DNA from: a virus
DNA length: 43,879 nucleotides
Direction: 5' to 3' (one strand)
Virus record (IMG/VR): IMGVR_UViG_3300036900_000205
Location: 1-43,879 of that record
Of this stretch, positions 13,202 through 22,309 are shown piece by piece. Positions within the stretch are counted from its first letter, which is position 1, and each line of letters starts with the position of its first letter. The translations under genes and the position numbers were made by a program. The notes under the pieces were generated by a model. It did not search any database. It saw only the letters and a list, made by a program, of their open reading frames with translations, and was not told where the DNA came from.

Positions 13202-14485
13202 TTAAATCTGCGCCAGATCGCAAACCGGAGGCAGCGGGTGAATGGAATTAAAGAAGTCGATCCATGCATAGCCGGCCTGGTTGATTTTTCCTTTCCAAAC
13301 CGGATCGGCGAGCATGTTGCCGCATTTGTTCGGGGAGTCCCATTGAAACCAGATCGCACAGGCGACATTGTTCTGGATCCGGATGAGGAGCGCATCCTTG
13401 ATCCACTGCGGAACTTCGTCCATGGGGATAGATCCATCGTCGGGATAGCCTTCGGTCCAATTCCATTCAGTATCCCAGATGGGATGAGTGCAACCGTAGC
13501 GCGCCATTACTTCGTTCACCGCCTCGAGGGTGGGACCGATGGCCGCGGCCGGTGCGCCTATGTCTGTGTAGCCATGAAAACTGACGATATGCGAATAGTG
13601 CTGAAAGCCCATCGATAGGTAACAATCAAGGGCCTGCTCGACGGTCGTCATGTTCTTGGTGGGCGTGGGTGTGGTCAATCTGCAATCTGGCGCAACTTCC
13701 TCTAGCACTCGCCAGAGCATGCGCTGCTGTTCCATCAAAATTTCGTCGGTGCCGTTCCAAAAAGCCAATGCATTAGTTTCGTTCCACGCTTCAAAAGTTT
13801 TGATCCTGAAAGTTCCATCTGGCCGGCGTACATGATCAAGCAACGCGCGAAAGAATTCCTCGAACACGTCGATCTGCGGCGGATAATTCGAATGCGGCGA
13901 TCGCACGCCTGGATCCTGCCACTCTGGGATGTAATCGGTCCGGTAGGCCCACTCTGGGGTATAGCAAAACGTGTAGAGGACTTGAATACCGCGCGCCTCG
14001 CAGATGTCTAGATTGCCGTCAAGGACGGTCCAATTGTAGGTTCCTGGCGCCGTCGCAATATCAGCAAATGAACATTGCGAGTCGTGCAAGCGCAATAGCT
14101 CCAGACCTTGGGGAAAAACATTTTCGCAATCGGTACAGCCAGGGCTTACTTCGTAACTCAGGTATCGACACTGCCCCCATGTCATCATGCGGGCCGCCGG
14201 CGGCGGTATTGGCGGAAAGGGAGGCGGTTCGGTATTCACGCGAATGTAGCTCGGGGTCCCTTCCCATCCATCGACGTTGATGGCGACTACTTCGAGCTGG
14301 GTTGCGCCCTCGGGCAGCTCGAGGACAAGCGGCGCCGCGGCGGTGGGGGTGGCATCACGCGCTACGATGATCGGCGGCGCCAGGGGGTTGAAAGCGTCAT
14401 CGACGGCCGAAACCCTAAATTCTTTGAGCGCGCTAAGCACAAGCGGATCGCTGGTGTAAGAAAATGTGATAAAAACGGAGGTCAT
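13202..14485 (-). CDS. Clan-A glycoside hydrolase, probable tailspike depolymerase
   Basis: A 427-residue enzyme from ATG 14485. Residues 1-85 look like a fibronectin-type beta domain (ITFSYTSDPLVL, TQLEVVAINVDG), and residues 100-415 form a TIM-barrel glycosidase of the GH39/GH5 kind. The acid/base is probably E236 in FEAWNE, the nucleophile E340 in IWDTEW, and other active-site aromatics occur in YTFCYTPEW and WFQWD. It has no signal peptide. It follows the tail-fibre gene and precedes the holin, so it is probably a virion-borne enzyme that degrades capsular or exopolysaccharide. A TTG start 6 bp upstream is possible but the ATG has better RBS spacing. Substrate unknown. Confidence 0.8.
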   Translation of the reverse strand: MTSVFITFSYTSDPLVLSALKEFRVSAVDDAFNPLAPPIIVARDATPTAAAPLVLELPEGATQLEVVAINVDGWEGTPSYIRVNTEPPPFPPIPPPAARMMTWGQCRYLSYEVSPGCTDCENVFPQGLELLRLHDSQCSFADIATAPGTYNWTVLDGNLDICEARGIQVLYTFCYTPEWAYRTDYIPEWQDPGVRSPHSNYPPQIDVFEEFFRALLDHVRRPDGTFRIKTFEAWNETNALAFWNGTDEILMEQQRMLWRVLEEVAPDCRLTTPTPTKNMTTVEQALDCYLSMGFQHYSHIVSFHGYTDIGAPAAAIGPTLEAVNEVMARYGCTHPIWDTEWNWTEGYPDDGSIPMDEVPQWIKDALLIRIQNNVACAIWFQWDSPNKCGNMLADPVWKGKINQAGYAWIDFFNSIHPLPPVCDLAQI

Positions 14486-14521
14486 ACCCAATACCGCCTT
14501 TGGTCGGGGAAAGTTTTTCCG

Positions 14522-17500
14522 TCAATGCGTAAGCCACGAATAGGTCGTTCCGTTATAGGAGCAAATGACCGCCGCCGTGATCGCTCCGCCACTGGTGTAA
14601 GCGCCCATATATGTCGGCGCAGTCGCATCGCTCACTGTCGCCTGTTCTCCCTTGATGCCTGCCGTGCAGGCTGGCAGAGCGGTGCCCGCCGCGCTATAGA
14701 GCGTGACCGGCAATACGGCGTTGCCGCTCATAATGCCGGCGCCGTTGATGCCGCCTACTTTTGTGGGAGTTGCGCCACCATTCCAGACGCTTAGGCCGGT
14801 GGTGCCTGAATTAGCAGTAGCGTTGATTTGAACATCGTTCGCTCCCGCCCCGGAGTTCATATTCGTCAATCCATTGGGAGCCATCAGAAGACGGCGAATG
14901 TTGGCTACGCTATCGAGTAGCTGAAACTGGCCCGAGGCCACCGCCATGTTCCACAAGATGGTTCCGGTATAACCTTCCCAATAAATTTGGCCGGTTTGAT
15001 TCGCTGTCAATCCTGGCTTAAAAATAAGCTGCTGCGCCGCATCGGCTCCATTTGCTAGGGTCAGAGTTTGCTTGATTGTCGTTGCCCCAAGATTTGCCGC
15101 GGGGGCGGTCACACCTTGAGCCAGTGTCAGGGTGCCTGCATAGTCTAGATTCGCGCTAGAAACCCAGGCCGAACCATTCCACTTGATGAAATCAAAAAAG
15201 TAAGAAAGGGAAGTGCTGCCAATACATCCGCCGATGATGGTGCCAAACTGCCGCGTTAGGCAGTTGACGCCCCATTTGCCGAATCCATCTGTATACCCTA
15301 TGGCCGGCAGATTCGGAGTCAGCCCCGTGGTGATTAACGGCCCACTTCCGTTGGCTCCCGATTGGATGCCGGCCGCTTTTGCGAAACCCTGAGCGATCTT
15401 ATTTTGACCACTGGAGGATGGATGCAGCGGAGGAGCAAGGTTGAGCACTACGTTGTTTGACATAAGGGCCGCGGTGCCGGAATCCGCGGTCGAGGCAATT
15501 GTTTCTTTCAACCCGGTCTGTACCTGAAATTGCGTACCGGAGAGGCCCGCCGCAAGCACCGTATATCCGTTAGTCGGGGTCGAATTTATACCTTGACATG
15601 CAGTTAACCCCGTAATGTAAATCTGAGTCCCGGCGCTCAATGTGTTGACTGCATTTAGTGTGGCTACTCCAGTCGACGCAACCGCGCAGTTCGTGATATT
15701 TGCGGCTGCCGTGACTGTTGAGGCAAAGTCCCGCACCGTATCCATGCTGGTCGGGAATACGGTTGCTCCGCAAGCCTTGTCACTCCAGCCTGCTATGTCT
15801 ACATATTGCACTCCGACAATCCCCATTGTGCGAAGAATGCTCGCTGCCGCCGCATGACTGTTGGAAAGTAAACAACTCGACACATTAAAAGCGTTGCCCT
15901 GTTCCGGCATGGCATTAGACATGATGAGATTGGGGCCGTCTCCACCGCCATAATTATTGGAATGCGGCATGGCCAGGAACATCGGGGTAAACAATCCGCT
16001 GCTGGTGGACTGCACCTTGAACGTATGCGCTCCCGGCGTGATCCCCGTGAAGACCGCTCCAATCCAAGTTAGGCCGCGAACATCGGCGCCGCCAAAACGC
16101 ACGTGCCCCAGATAGTTAGAGGAAAGCGTTGTAGAGTTGGACACTGCATCGGTTAACGGAGTTGAACTACCGTCCATGAATACCTGAAAACTGGCACCGC
16201 CATTTTGATAAGCGCCATAGACTAAACCAACCGTCCCTTTGTTTCCCACGATGAGCGAATTTGACAGTATGCTTTCGCCCGATATCGAACTTTGTTCAGC
16301 CAATGCCCAGACTGCGTACCATCCAATGTTGATAGTCGCGCCGGTTCCCGTGCCGCCGCTCGTGGATGAGATCCCGTTTACATATCCACTGCCGTAGGTG
16401 ACGAAATGGTAGCCTGTGATTGAATTCGACGCTCCAAGCGTATCAACCATAACCGTGGCGCAACTGCAGCTTCCTGCCTGGGTCAAGGTGAGCACATCAG
16501 ACACGGCATATCCCGTTCCCGCTGCTCCGATCGCGCTGTTTACCGGGACTAATGTGGCCCAGCTGCTGCCGGTGGGAGTGAACTGCCCACTGGTTGCGAA
16601 CCAGTATTTGTTGGTGCTGCTGGTGCCAAGAATCAGTCCTGCCGCTACCGCCGACTGTTGTTCTCCTAATTGGTAGCTCGCACTTGGAGCATTGTTTCCG
16701 TTCGCGGCATTTGTACCTATTTCCATAAAGTTCACGCGATTGTTGTGGTCAGTGGGAAGACTGCCGCAGGCGCCCACCATGTTGTAGGTTGTGTCTGCAA
16801 TAGCAGTGCCGCCCACAACACCCGTGCAGGTGATGGTGGTTCCACCAATCGTTGCCAGTTGGAGACCCCAGCCCAAACCGACTGGCAAGCCGGTTCCGCC
16901 ACCAATGGAATCGCTCCATACGCCAATCCCATTTTTGAGCGAGAAGGGCAACGCGCCGCAGGGTCTACCGGCGTCTACGGTATTCCCGTTGGCGTCGAAG
17001 TTGGCGCAGTCGTCTGATTGGGTTGCGCCGCTTGACCGCTGTATCAGTGGCCCATTGCCCTGACTGCTCAACCCCCCAAAAGTGCCACCCGCGTTGTATT
17101 GGATTTGCCCATTAGTACCGCCTGGATTTGCCGCCGTGCCGGTCGGCACACAGGTATTAGTGGCTGGGACATAGACGCCAGTTGAACAAGCGGAAGGCCA
17201 GGTTAATTGTGTGCCGGGGTCGATCGTTGTGATGTTGTATTTACAGCTCTGCGACAGCACATCGTAAACTTTGCCATTGATCAGGCAGTCTGAAGGCCAC
17301 TGCATTTCTGACGCTGTGATATTGAGGGTCGCACTTCCCGGTACGTTGAGATTCGCCGCATGTAGTGTGTGGGTCACTTTATCGTAGGTAAATCCGGCAT
17401 CGGCTCCCCAGGCCCCGGCACTATTGAATTGCACTTGTTGATCCGCGCCGATCGGCCCTGCGTTGATGCAGGTGTTCGACAGGTAGTTATAAGTCATGTA

Positions 17501-17620
17501 ATTGTTGTCGGAGCAATTCGGAGGCCAGCGAATTTGGGTATGCGGATTGGTCTGGGCGCTGGCAACAGCAGCGCATAAAAAAGCCATAACTACGCCATAC
17601 TTATGCCACGCAAAGCGCAT
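14522..17620 (-). CDS. Large tail fibre/spike with signal-peptide-like N-terminus and split SGNH hydrolase motifs
   Basis: A 1032-residue protein. Residues 1-22 (MRFAWHKYGVVMAFLCAAVA, then SAQ) look exactly like a Sec signal peptide with an A-x-A site, which is odd for a virion protein. Paired Cys/Trp repeats follow (WPPNCSDNN, WPSDCLING, WPSACSTGV), then the GQIQYNAGGTFGG motif common in phage fibres. SGNH/GDSL esterase blocks can be seen: SDSIGGGTG (S238), a GxND-like IGTN (around 302-304) and LHPSSSGQNKI (H733), with large beta-rich insertions between. It may deacylate host surface glycans. The start overlaps the short structural gene upstream by 20 bp and has a good AGGAGG site. Confidence 0.78.
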   Translation of the reverse strand: MRFAWHKYGVVMAFLCAAVASAQTNPHTQIRWPPNCSDNNYMTYNYLSNTCINAGPIGADQQVQFNSAGAWGADAGFTYDKVTHTLHAANLNVPGSATLNITASEMQWPSDCLINGKVYDVLSQSCKYNITTIDPGTQLTWPSACSTGVYVPATNTCVPTGTAANPGGTNGQIQYNAGGTFGGLSSQGNGPLIQRSSGATQSDDCANFDANGNTVDAGRPCGALPFSLKNGIGVWSDSIGGGTGLPVGLGWGLQLATIGGTTITCTGVVGGTAIADTTYNMVGACGSLPTDHNNRVNFMEIGTNAANGNNAPSASYQLGEQQSAVAAGLILGTSSTNKYWFATSGQFTPTGSSWATLVPVNSAIGAAGTGYAVSDVLTLTQAGSCSCATVMVDTLGASNSITGYHFVTYGSGYVNGISSTSGGTGTGATINIGWYAVWALAEQSSISGESILSNSLIVGNKGTVGLVYGAYQNGGASFQVFMDGSSTPLTDAVSNSTTLSSNYLGHVRFGGADVRGLTWIGAVFTGITPGAHTFKVQSTSSGLFTPMFLAMPHSNNYGGGDGPNLIMSNAMPEQGNAFNVSSCLLSNSHAAAASILRTMGIVGVQYVDIAGWSDKACGATVFPTSMDTVRDFASTVTAAANITNCAVASTGVATLNAVNTLSAGTQIYITGLTACQGINSTPTNGYTVLAAGLSGTQFQVQTGLKETIASTADSGTAALMSNNVVLNLAPPLHPSSSGQNKIAQGFAKAAGIQSGANGSGPLITTGLTPNLPAIGYTDGFGKWGVNCLTRQFGTIIGGCIGSTSLSYFFDFIKWNGSAWVSSANLDYAGTLTLAQGVTAPAANLGATTIKQTLTLANGADAAQQLIFKPGLTANQTGQIYWEGYTGTILWNMAVASGQFQLLDSVANIRRLLMAPNGLTNMNSGAGANDVQINATANSGTTGLSVWNGGATPTKVGGINGAGIMSGNAVLPVTLYSAAGTALPACTAGIKGEQATVSDATAPTYMGAYTSGGAITAAVICSYNGTTYSWLTH

Positions 17621-17807
17621 AAATCAAATCCTCCTCTTCGATTGAGAATGAAAGTGTGATGATGCCGCCGGTTTCGATGAATGCCGTGCCTCGGCGCAGC
17701 CAGATCCCGTTGTAGGCCACAGCGACCACGGGTACACCCGGCGCCACGAACATCTTGCCGCTGCCCGCGCAGGGCAGGTATTGAAGCCTAGAGGATGACG
17801 AAGGCAT
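17601..17807 (-). CDS. Short structural protein, paralogue of the previous gene's C-terminus
   Basis: A 68-residue protein. Its core (LQYLPCAGSGKM, VVAVAYNGIWLRRG, IITLSFSIEEEDLIYA) lines up with the last ~75 residues of the gene at 17788-18369 (DYLPCDGSA, LAVAYNGVLL, ITLNFTADPLDRI). So one domain was duplicated and now stands alone. The gene overlaps both neighbours by about 20 bp. Probably a small virion or tail-tip protein. Confidence 0.65.
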   Translation of the reverse strand: MPSSSSRLQYLPCAGSGKMFVAPGVPVVAVAYNGIWLRRGTAFIETGGIITLSFSIEEEDLIYALCVA

Positions 17808-18369
17808 CGATTCTGTCCAATGGGTCAGCGGTGAAATTTAGGGTTATGCCTTTGCCTGTGCTGTCAAGCGTGTAACTCAACGTGGGCATGGCTACGTTCA
17901 TCGGCAGGAGTACTCCGTTGTAGGCTACGGCCAGCACTGGACCGGGCGCGGTCCAGTTCATGGCTGAACCATCGCAGGGAAGATAGTCGAGGCTTCCGAT
18001 CGGGAATCCCCAGGGTGGAACTATCGGGACAAGGTTGCTGAGATTGCCGCCGCCGGATCCCCCGGTCCCGGTGAGTTTGTAATTCGCAGTCTGCACGACA
18101 TTCTTTTTGTCATCGAGTACGGCGATTTCATAAAAAGTGCCGGAAGGGAAGATAAATTCATTGCCCCACAAAACGAGCTGGATTGGCGTCGAGCCGACCT
18201 GCGGTCCTATCAGCTGCGGAACACCCGCATCGGCGATCATGCAGATTCCCTGCACGGCCGGCAGTATGGGCCCAAATCCACACAGGGTCACACGGAGAAA
18301 TCCCGCAATTCCTTCTCCTAAAATGCCCTCGAGATTGGCAATGAGGGTAAAGCCTGGCGTGGTGGACAT
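17788..18369 (-). CDS. Tail-associated structural protein
   Basis: A 193-residue beta-rich protein from ATG 18369 (MSTTPGFTLIANLEGILGEG). The middle has a Gly-rich hinge (TGTGGSGGGN), and the C-terminal domain repeats in the next gene. Lack of enzyme motifs, beta-strand pattern and position between the hydrolase and fibre genes point to a tail or baseplate-tip part that may anchor the fibre. No named family. Confidence 0.7.
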   Translation of the reverse strand: MSTTPGFTLIANLEGILGEGIAGFLRVTLCGFGPILPAVQGICMIADAGVPQLIGPQVGSTPIQLVLWGNEFIFPSGTFYEIAVLDDKKNVVQTANYKLTGTGGSGGGNLSNLVPIVPPWGFPIGSLDYLPCDGSAMNWTAPGPVLAVAYNGVLLPMNVAMPTLSYTLDSTGKGITLNFTADPLDRIDAFVIL

Positions 18370-18379
18370 GAGCTGTGCC

Positions 18380-18784
18380 TCACTTGAAAAACCAGACCGG
18401 CCCGATATGCGCGCAGCGCGGGTGATCCTCGGGCCGGTCGAGTACTTCCTTTTTGAACCAATCCGCAAATCCCAGGCCAGGGTCGGCATAGAACAGCGCT
18501 CCCCCCGTCAGATCGTCGCTATTGGCGCGGGTGTAAATTTCGTCGATGCGATTGAGTAATACCCGCACATTGTTGCTGCGTATGTTGGGCATATGCTCGG
18601 CATATGGATTGCCGCGTCTTTCGGGCGCCCGCGTCACTACCTCGAGCCAGTCTCCCCAGCCCGCGAAAACCCGGTTGCGCAGCACATAGGCGATGGCCAG
18701 CATGTTGTTCACGCCGCCATAGCGTTCGCCTTCCTCAATCGAGAAATGCGCCATCTGTGCCCGCACGTAGGAATCGAGGGTCAT
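18380..18784 (-). CDS. SleB-like cell-wall hydrolase
   Basis: A 134-residue enzyme candidate from ATG 18784. The pattern E-E-G-E-R-Y-G, NNMLAIAYVLRNRV, and later GALFYADP...W fits the cell-wall hydrolase (SleB/CwlJ, Hydrolase_2) fold, in which the early glutamate is catalytic and the asparagine-arginine pair is structural. It would cut peptidoglycan, either as the endolysin working with the holin or as a virion lysin for genome entry. The position in the internal-virion cluster favours the latter. No signal peptide. A CATATG array lies inside the coding sequence. Start is coupled to the upstream stop by ATGA. Confidence 0.72.
   Translation of the reverse strand: MTLDSYVRAQMAHFSIEEGERYGGVNNMLAIAYVLRNRVFAGWGDWLEVVTRAPERRGNPYAEHMPNIRSNNVRVLLNRIDEIYTRANSDDLTGGALFYADPGLGFADWFKKEVLDRPEDHPRCAHIGPVWFFK
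18580..18607. repeat. CATATG-type 11-bp phased array, site 4 (inside a gene)
   Basis: CGTATG, CATATG and CATATG occur with cores at 18580, 18591 and 18602, exactly 11 bp apart, within the hydrolase coding sequence (codons for NPYAEHMPNIRS). It is the only clear multi-copy array inside a gene, so coding constraint has not erased it. Confidence 0.55.
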
Positions 18785-19686
18785 ATCGCTTTCCCCAGCT
18801 TGATCTGGCGGTAGGCCTGCAGTTGTGATCGATACCAGGCGCCGGCTTCGCCCAGGGGCGGCCCAAAGGCGCTGTCCGCTTCCTCCTCGGTCAGAATCTC
18901 GGCCACGATCAGGACCAGCATGGCCGTGCGCCAGCCACGATATTTTTCCTTTGTTGCCACGCCATGTTCGTTGAAGCGCATGATGGACCATTCGGGTCCA
19001 TAGGGTTCCTGCAAGCTGGTGAGAGTGCGCTGCACCTTGCGCCCTTCGCGGCAGGCCAGAAAGTTCTGTGTCAACAGATTTTTCTGATGTTGATTCGAGG
19101 CCTGCGCCAGGCCGATGAGATAGCCCTGCTCATCCATCGGCTGGGGCTTCACCCAGGCGTTGATCCCGACCAGGCCCGCGGCGCTCCAATCGTTGAGCCA
19201 GATGCGCGCGTTGGCATGTTCATAGTCGCGCGCGTCGACGCCGGCGGCGCGCAGCTTCCGCATGACCGCGCTCGGATGCAGGATGTTGACCATGCGCGCG
19301 TCTTGGTTCTGCTTTCCCTGCCAGCGGTCCTGCTCCGGTAATTGCTGGTCTCGCGCCTTCTGGCAATTCAGCTCGAAAAGCTCGAGGCTTTCCTCAACCC
19401 AGGCCTGCGGCCGCAGCTCCATCTTTTCGAGATAGGCTCTCTGCTCGAGCAGCTGCAGTGCAGGATCATGGTGCGCGGGTGCGTCAAACTCGCGATCGAA
19501 ATCCTGATTGCGCATCTGCCGGCGCCTGGCTACGGCCGGGTTAAGAGCCTGCCAGTCGATCGCATCCCAATCCTGCTGGCTGGCCGCGCGCTTGTCCTTA
19601 GCCGCCGCGGCCTCGCGCGCCAGCATGGGATCATAGCGTTCGGTGGGCGCGCTTTGGTGCCACGGCTTGATGATGACGTTGGGCAC
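18781..19686 (-). CDS. Conserved-looking phage protein, unknown
   Basis: A 301-residue protein from GTG 19686 (MPNVIIKPWHQSAPTERYDP). It has a charged helical N-terminal half and a C-terminal half with RIWLNDWSAAGLVGINAWV and RGWRTAMLVLIVAEILTEEE. No membrane span or enzyme motif is certain. It lies between internal virion proteins and the hydrolase, and both junctions overlap (TAGTG upstream, ATGA downstream). Probably a virion or assembly protein. Confidence 0.7.
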   Translation of the reverse strand: MPNVIIKPWHQSAPTERYDPMLAREAAAAKDKRAASQQDWDAIDWQALNPAVARRRQMRNQDFDREFDAPAHHDPALQLLEQRAYLEKMELRPQAWVEESLELFELNCQKARDQQLPEQDRWQGKQNQDARMVNILHPSAVMRKLRAAGVDARDYEHANARIWLNDWSAAGLVGINAWVKPQPMDEQGYLIGLAQASNQHQKNLLTQNFLACREGRKVQRTLTSLQEPYGPEWSIMRFNEHGVATKEKYRGWRTAMLVLIVAEILTEEEADSAFGPPLGEAGAWYRSQLQAYRQIKLGKAI

Positions 19687-19997
19687 TATTCTCCTCTCTT
19701 CTCCAGCTCGTTTAGTTCGCTGCGCAGCATGTAGGAATAGGTTTCGGTGGTTCCTGTTCCGGTATGGCGGCTATTGATCCTGACGCCATCGTCCTTGATG
19801 TAACGCAGGACCACCGAGACGTCAGTAACCTTGCCCCATTCGCCGCGCTCGATTTGGCGCAACAGCATTCGCATTCGACCAGGAATGTCGTAATATGTGC
19901 CACGATCGATAGGCCGCAATCGCGACGCGCGCAGCATCTTCTTCTTGCGCTCCGCTTCGGTGTCGCACAGTCTGGCGGTTGGTATGGTTTTGTTCAT
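19686..19997 (-). CDS. Small basic phage protein
   Basis: A 103-residue basic protein (MNKTIPTARLCDTEAERKKK, RMRMLLRQIERGEWGKVTD), mainly helical with a short beta end. ATGA and TAGTG overlaps embed it between two larger virion-cluster genes. Function not recognised; an assembly or accessory virion role is inferred from position. Confidence 0.65.
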   Translation of the reverse strand: MNKTIPTARLCDTEAERKKKMLRASRLRPIDRGTYYDIPGRMRMLLRQIERGEWGKVTDVSVVLRYIKDDGVRINSRHTGTGTTETYSYMLRSELNELEKRGE

Positions 19998-22309
19998 TCC
20001 CTCACCTCACCGGCGCCGGTAGTTTCTTCCTCTTGCGGTGGTGGATTCATTGCGCCCATCATCTGCGCGATCGTGCGTGCGATCAGCGGTGCCGCGATCT
20101 TTGTTGACACTTCGTTACGGATGGCGCTTTCGAGCATGTTGCCAATGCGCGGCGAGGTCGCCGCGGTTCTCAAAATCCAGCGGAGACCATCGGAAGCGGC
20201 GGCGCCGCCTACAGCGCCCTGCCAGGGGCTTAATCCGAAATGGGGCGCTATCACACTCCCCGCGAATGCGCCGGCCCCGGCCTTGCCCGCGCGTCTGGCC
20301 AGCTCCGTATAAACTTCCCGGCCCAGCCCCTGTGTAGCGCGTGTGGTCTTCGAGTCTGAAAGCAGATTGGTCACGTTCTTGAGATTGCGCACGCCCTCTT
20401 TGCCGATGAGACCTTCGATCTGCTCCTGATTCGTTCCCTTGTTCAAATAGTCCTGAATCGACTTGGTACGCGGCCGTTCAATGAATCGCGGCATCCCCTG
20501 GGCGCCCTCTTCGTAGGTGACGCCGTTTAACATGCGTTCGACCAGGTTGTGCATTTCATCAAGTCGCGCCGAATCGCGCCATGCATTCTTGGCCGTCATG
20601 TAGTCTTCAAAACTGATCTGCGAACGGTGGGAATCGATCAGGTCGTTGATGGCTCCGTTGGCCTCGGCAAAGCGCTTCTGCGCATCCTCATATGCATCCA
20701 TCGTGGTGGTACGCCGCATCACCGCCTGTGCCTGTTTCGCGGCCTCTTTGTACTTGTTGAAGTCGCCGTTGCTGATCTGGTCGAGGCGTTCATAAACCGG
20801 CTTCGCGGCGCTCTCGACCTGCGTCGCCGCATCGCCAAAGGTATTGACGTTGCCTGCGGCCTCGCCCACGTTGACTGGCTGAAAGCGCGAGCGCGTATAA
20901 GCGGAGGAGTAATACACCTTCAACTGATCGGCGAGCTGCTGGCGCTGGCTCTCGATGGCGTTCTGCTGGCTTTCGCTGAGCTTCGAATATTCGGGACTTT
21001 GCTGCAGGTCCTCGATCTGGCGGAGCCAGCCTTCGGCTTCACCCGGGTTCGTGGATTGGAGATTGCCGCCGCCGCGAGCGGTATCGGCTGCCGGTTCCGG
21101 CGTGGTCGCGGTGCGAATGTCGGCGCCTTCCTGGCCTTCGGCCGCGGTCGGGCCGCCTGGGCGTATAGGTTCGCGGGTGGGTGCGCTGGCGGTTGTATAT
21201 TGCGGCTCTTTGAATGCTGCCCGGTCTGGCACCTTCGCAGCCGATTGCACCATCTCGCCCGTAGTTCCTTCGACCGTCGGTGTTCCCTGCAGGGTGAAGG
21301 TGAAAGGCTCGGCGTCTTCGCCGGCTGGCAGCATCCTGGCCGCTTCTTCCGTAGCCGGATAAACCGGCCGCATCTCGTTGATCCGGTCGAGCGCGGTAGC
21401 GGTTGCCTCCCGTGCGGTGTGGCCGACGACGTTGTGAAACAGCTGCTCCTGGGCCTGCTGGATCTCGGGCGCCTCGTCGGCACGACCGGGAACCGCGAAG
21501 CCTTTCTCGTTCACCTGGCGGTTGAGCGCCGGCGCTTCGAACGGTCTAATCTTGATGGTCTTCGGACCTTTTTTAGCCAGCCAGCGAGCTGTACCCTGCT
21601 CTACGGCTTCACCGGCCACGCTTGCGCCGCCGCCTAGAGCCGCGGCCACTGCCGCCTGATGTGGATCCTCGGTATGTGCATAGCCCTGGCCGCCCATCAT
21701 CAGCGCATCCTTGCTGGCCTTGAGGCCGATCCCGACCAGGCCCGCGATTTTGGGGTGAGCGCTGAGAAATTCGGCAACCTGCTGCGCGCCCTTGAGATTC
21801 TTCGCAGCGTCGACAATGCGTGCGCCGGTTTCGGTTGCTTTCGCTGCCGGCCCGGCCAACTTGAGTAATCCATCCGTGCCCAGATATTCAAGCACCTGCT
21901 CGCCGGCCGCGCCGATGTTCTCCCACATTCCCTGCGCTTCTCCTCCGGTGCGCAGCCAGTTGGCTGCATCCTGCATGTGTGCAGCTCCATGCGCGGCTAT
22001 GCTTCCCGGCTCGGTCGCCCCAGGTTTTGTCAGGGGTTTTGAAAGCAGATCCAGGATCGTCGCCGCCGGCTGCGCTGCACTCTTTACAACTCCGCTCACC
22101 ATGCCGCCCAGCTGGGGCGATTCCCAATCCTCGGGACCGCCTTTTCCCTCGAGATTTTTGGCCGTCCATGCCCCCAGGCCTCTGCCTCCGCTCGGCGAAG
22201 TAATCGGCTCCGCTTTGCTCATATCCACGGCAGGTATATCCATCCCCTCGCCCTGATCAATCGGGTCAATGGGCATGGCTTTGCTGAAGTCGATCGTTGG
22301 AGTGCTCAT
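19994..22309 (-). CDS. Large internal virion / ejection protein candidate
   Basis: A 771-residue protein with alternating Ala/Gly-rich hydrophobic patches (LVGIGLKASKDALMMGG, AGAFAGSVIAPHFGLSPW) and long charged helices, including QQLADQLKVYYSSAYTRSRF. Podoviruses commonly carry a large internal protein of this type, ejected to form a channel across the cell envelope. The gene order (nozzle, small internal protein, mid-size, large) supports the same role. No peptidoglycan hydrolase motif is visible inside. It overlaps its neighbours by 4 bp on each side. Confidence 0.68.
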   Translation of the reverse strand: MSTPTIDFSKAMPIDPIDQGEGMDIPAVDMSKAEPITSPSGGRGLGAWTAKNLEGKGGPEDWESPQLGGMVSGVVKSAAQPAATILDLLSKPLTKPGATEPGSIAAHGAAHMQDAANWLRTGGEAQGMWENIGAAGEQVLEYLGTDGLLKLAGPAAKATETGARIVDAAKNLKGAQQVAEFLSAHPKIAGLVGIGLKASKDALMMGGQGYAHTEDPHQAAVAAALGGGASVAGEAVEQGTARWLAKKGPKTIKIRPFEAPALNRQVNEKGFAVPGRADEAPEIQQAQEQLFHNVVGHTAREATATALDRINEMRPVYPATEEAARMLPAGEDAEPFTFTLQGTPTVEGTTGEMVQSAAKVPDRAAFKEPQYTTASAPTREPIRPGGPTAAEGQEGADIRTATTPEPAADTARGGGNLQSTNPGEAEGWLRQIEDLQQSPEYSKLSESQQNAIESQRQQLADQLKVYYSSAYTRSRFQPVNVGEAAGNVNTFGDAATQVESAAKPVYERLDQISNGDFNKYKEAAKQAQAVMRRTTTMDAYEDAQKRFAEANGAINDLIDSHRSQISFEDYMTAKNAWRDSARLDEMHNLVERMLNGVTYEEGAQGMPRFIERPRTKSIQDYLNKGTNQEQIEGLIGKEGVRNLKNVTNLLSDSKTTRATQGLGREVYTELARRAGKAGAGAFAGSVIAPHFGLSPWQGAVGGAAASDGLRWILRTAATSPRIGNMLESAIRNEVSTKIAAPLIARTIAQMMGAMNPPPQEEETTGAGEVRE

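Noticed and set aside
20549-21637. Long plus-strand frame opposite the large internal virion protein
   Set aside because: Antisense to a well-supported gene and without motif or ribosome binding site.
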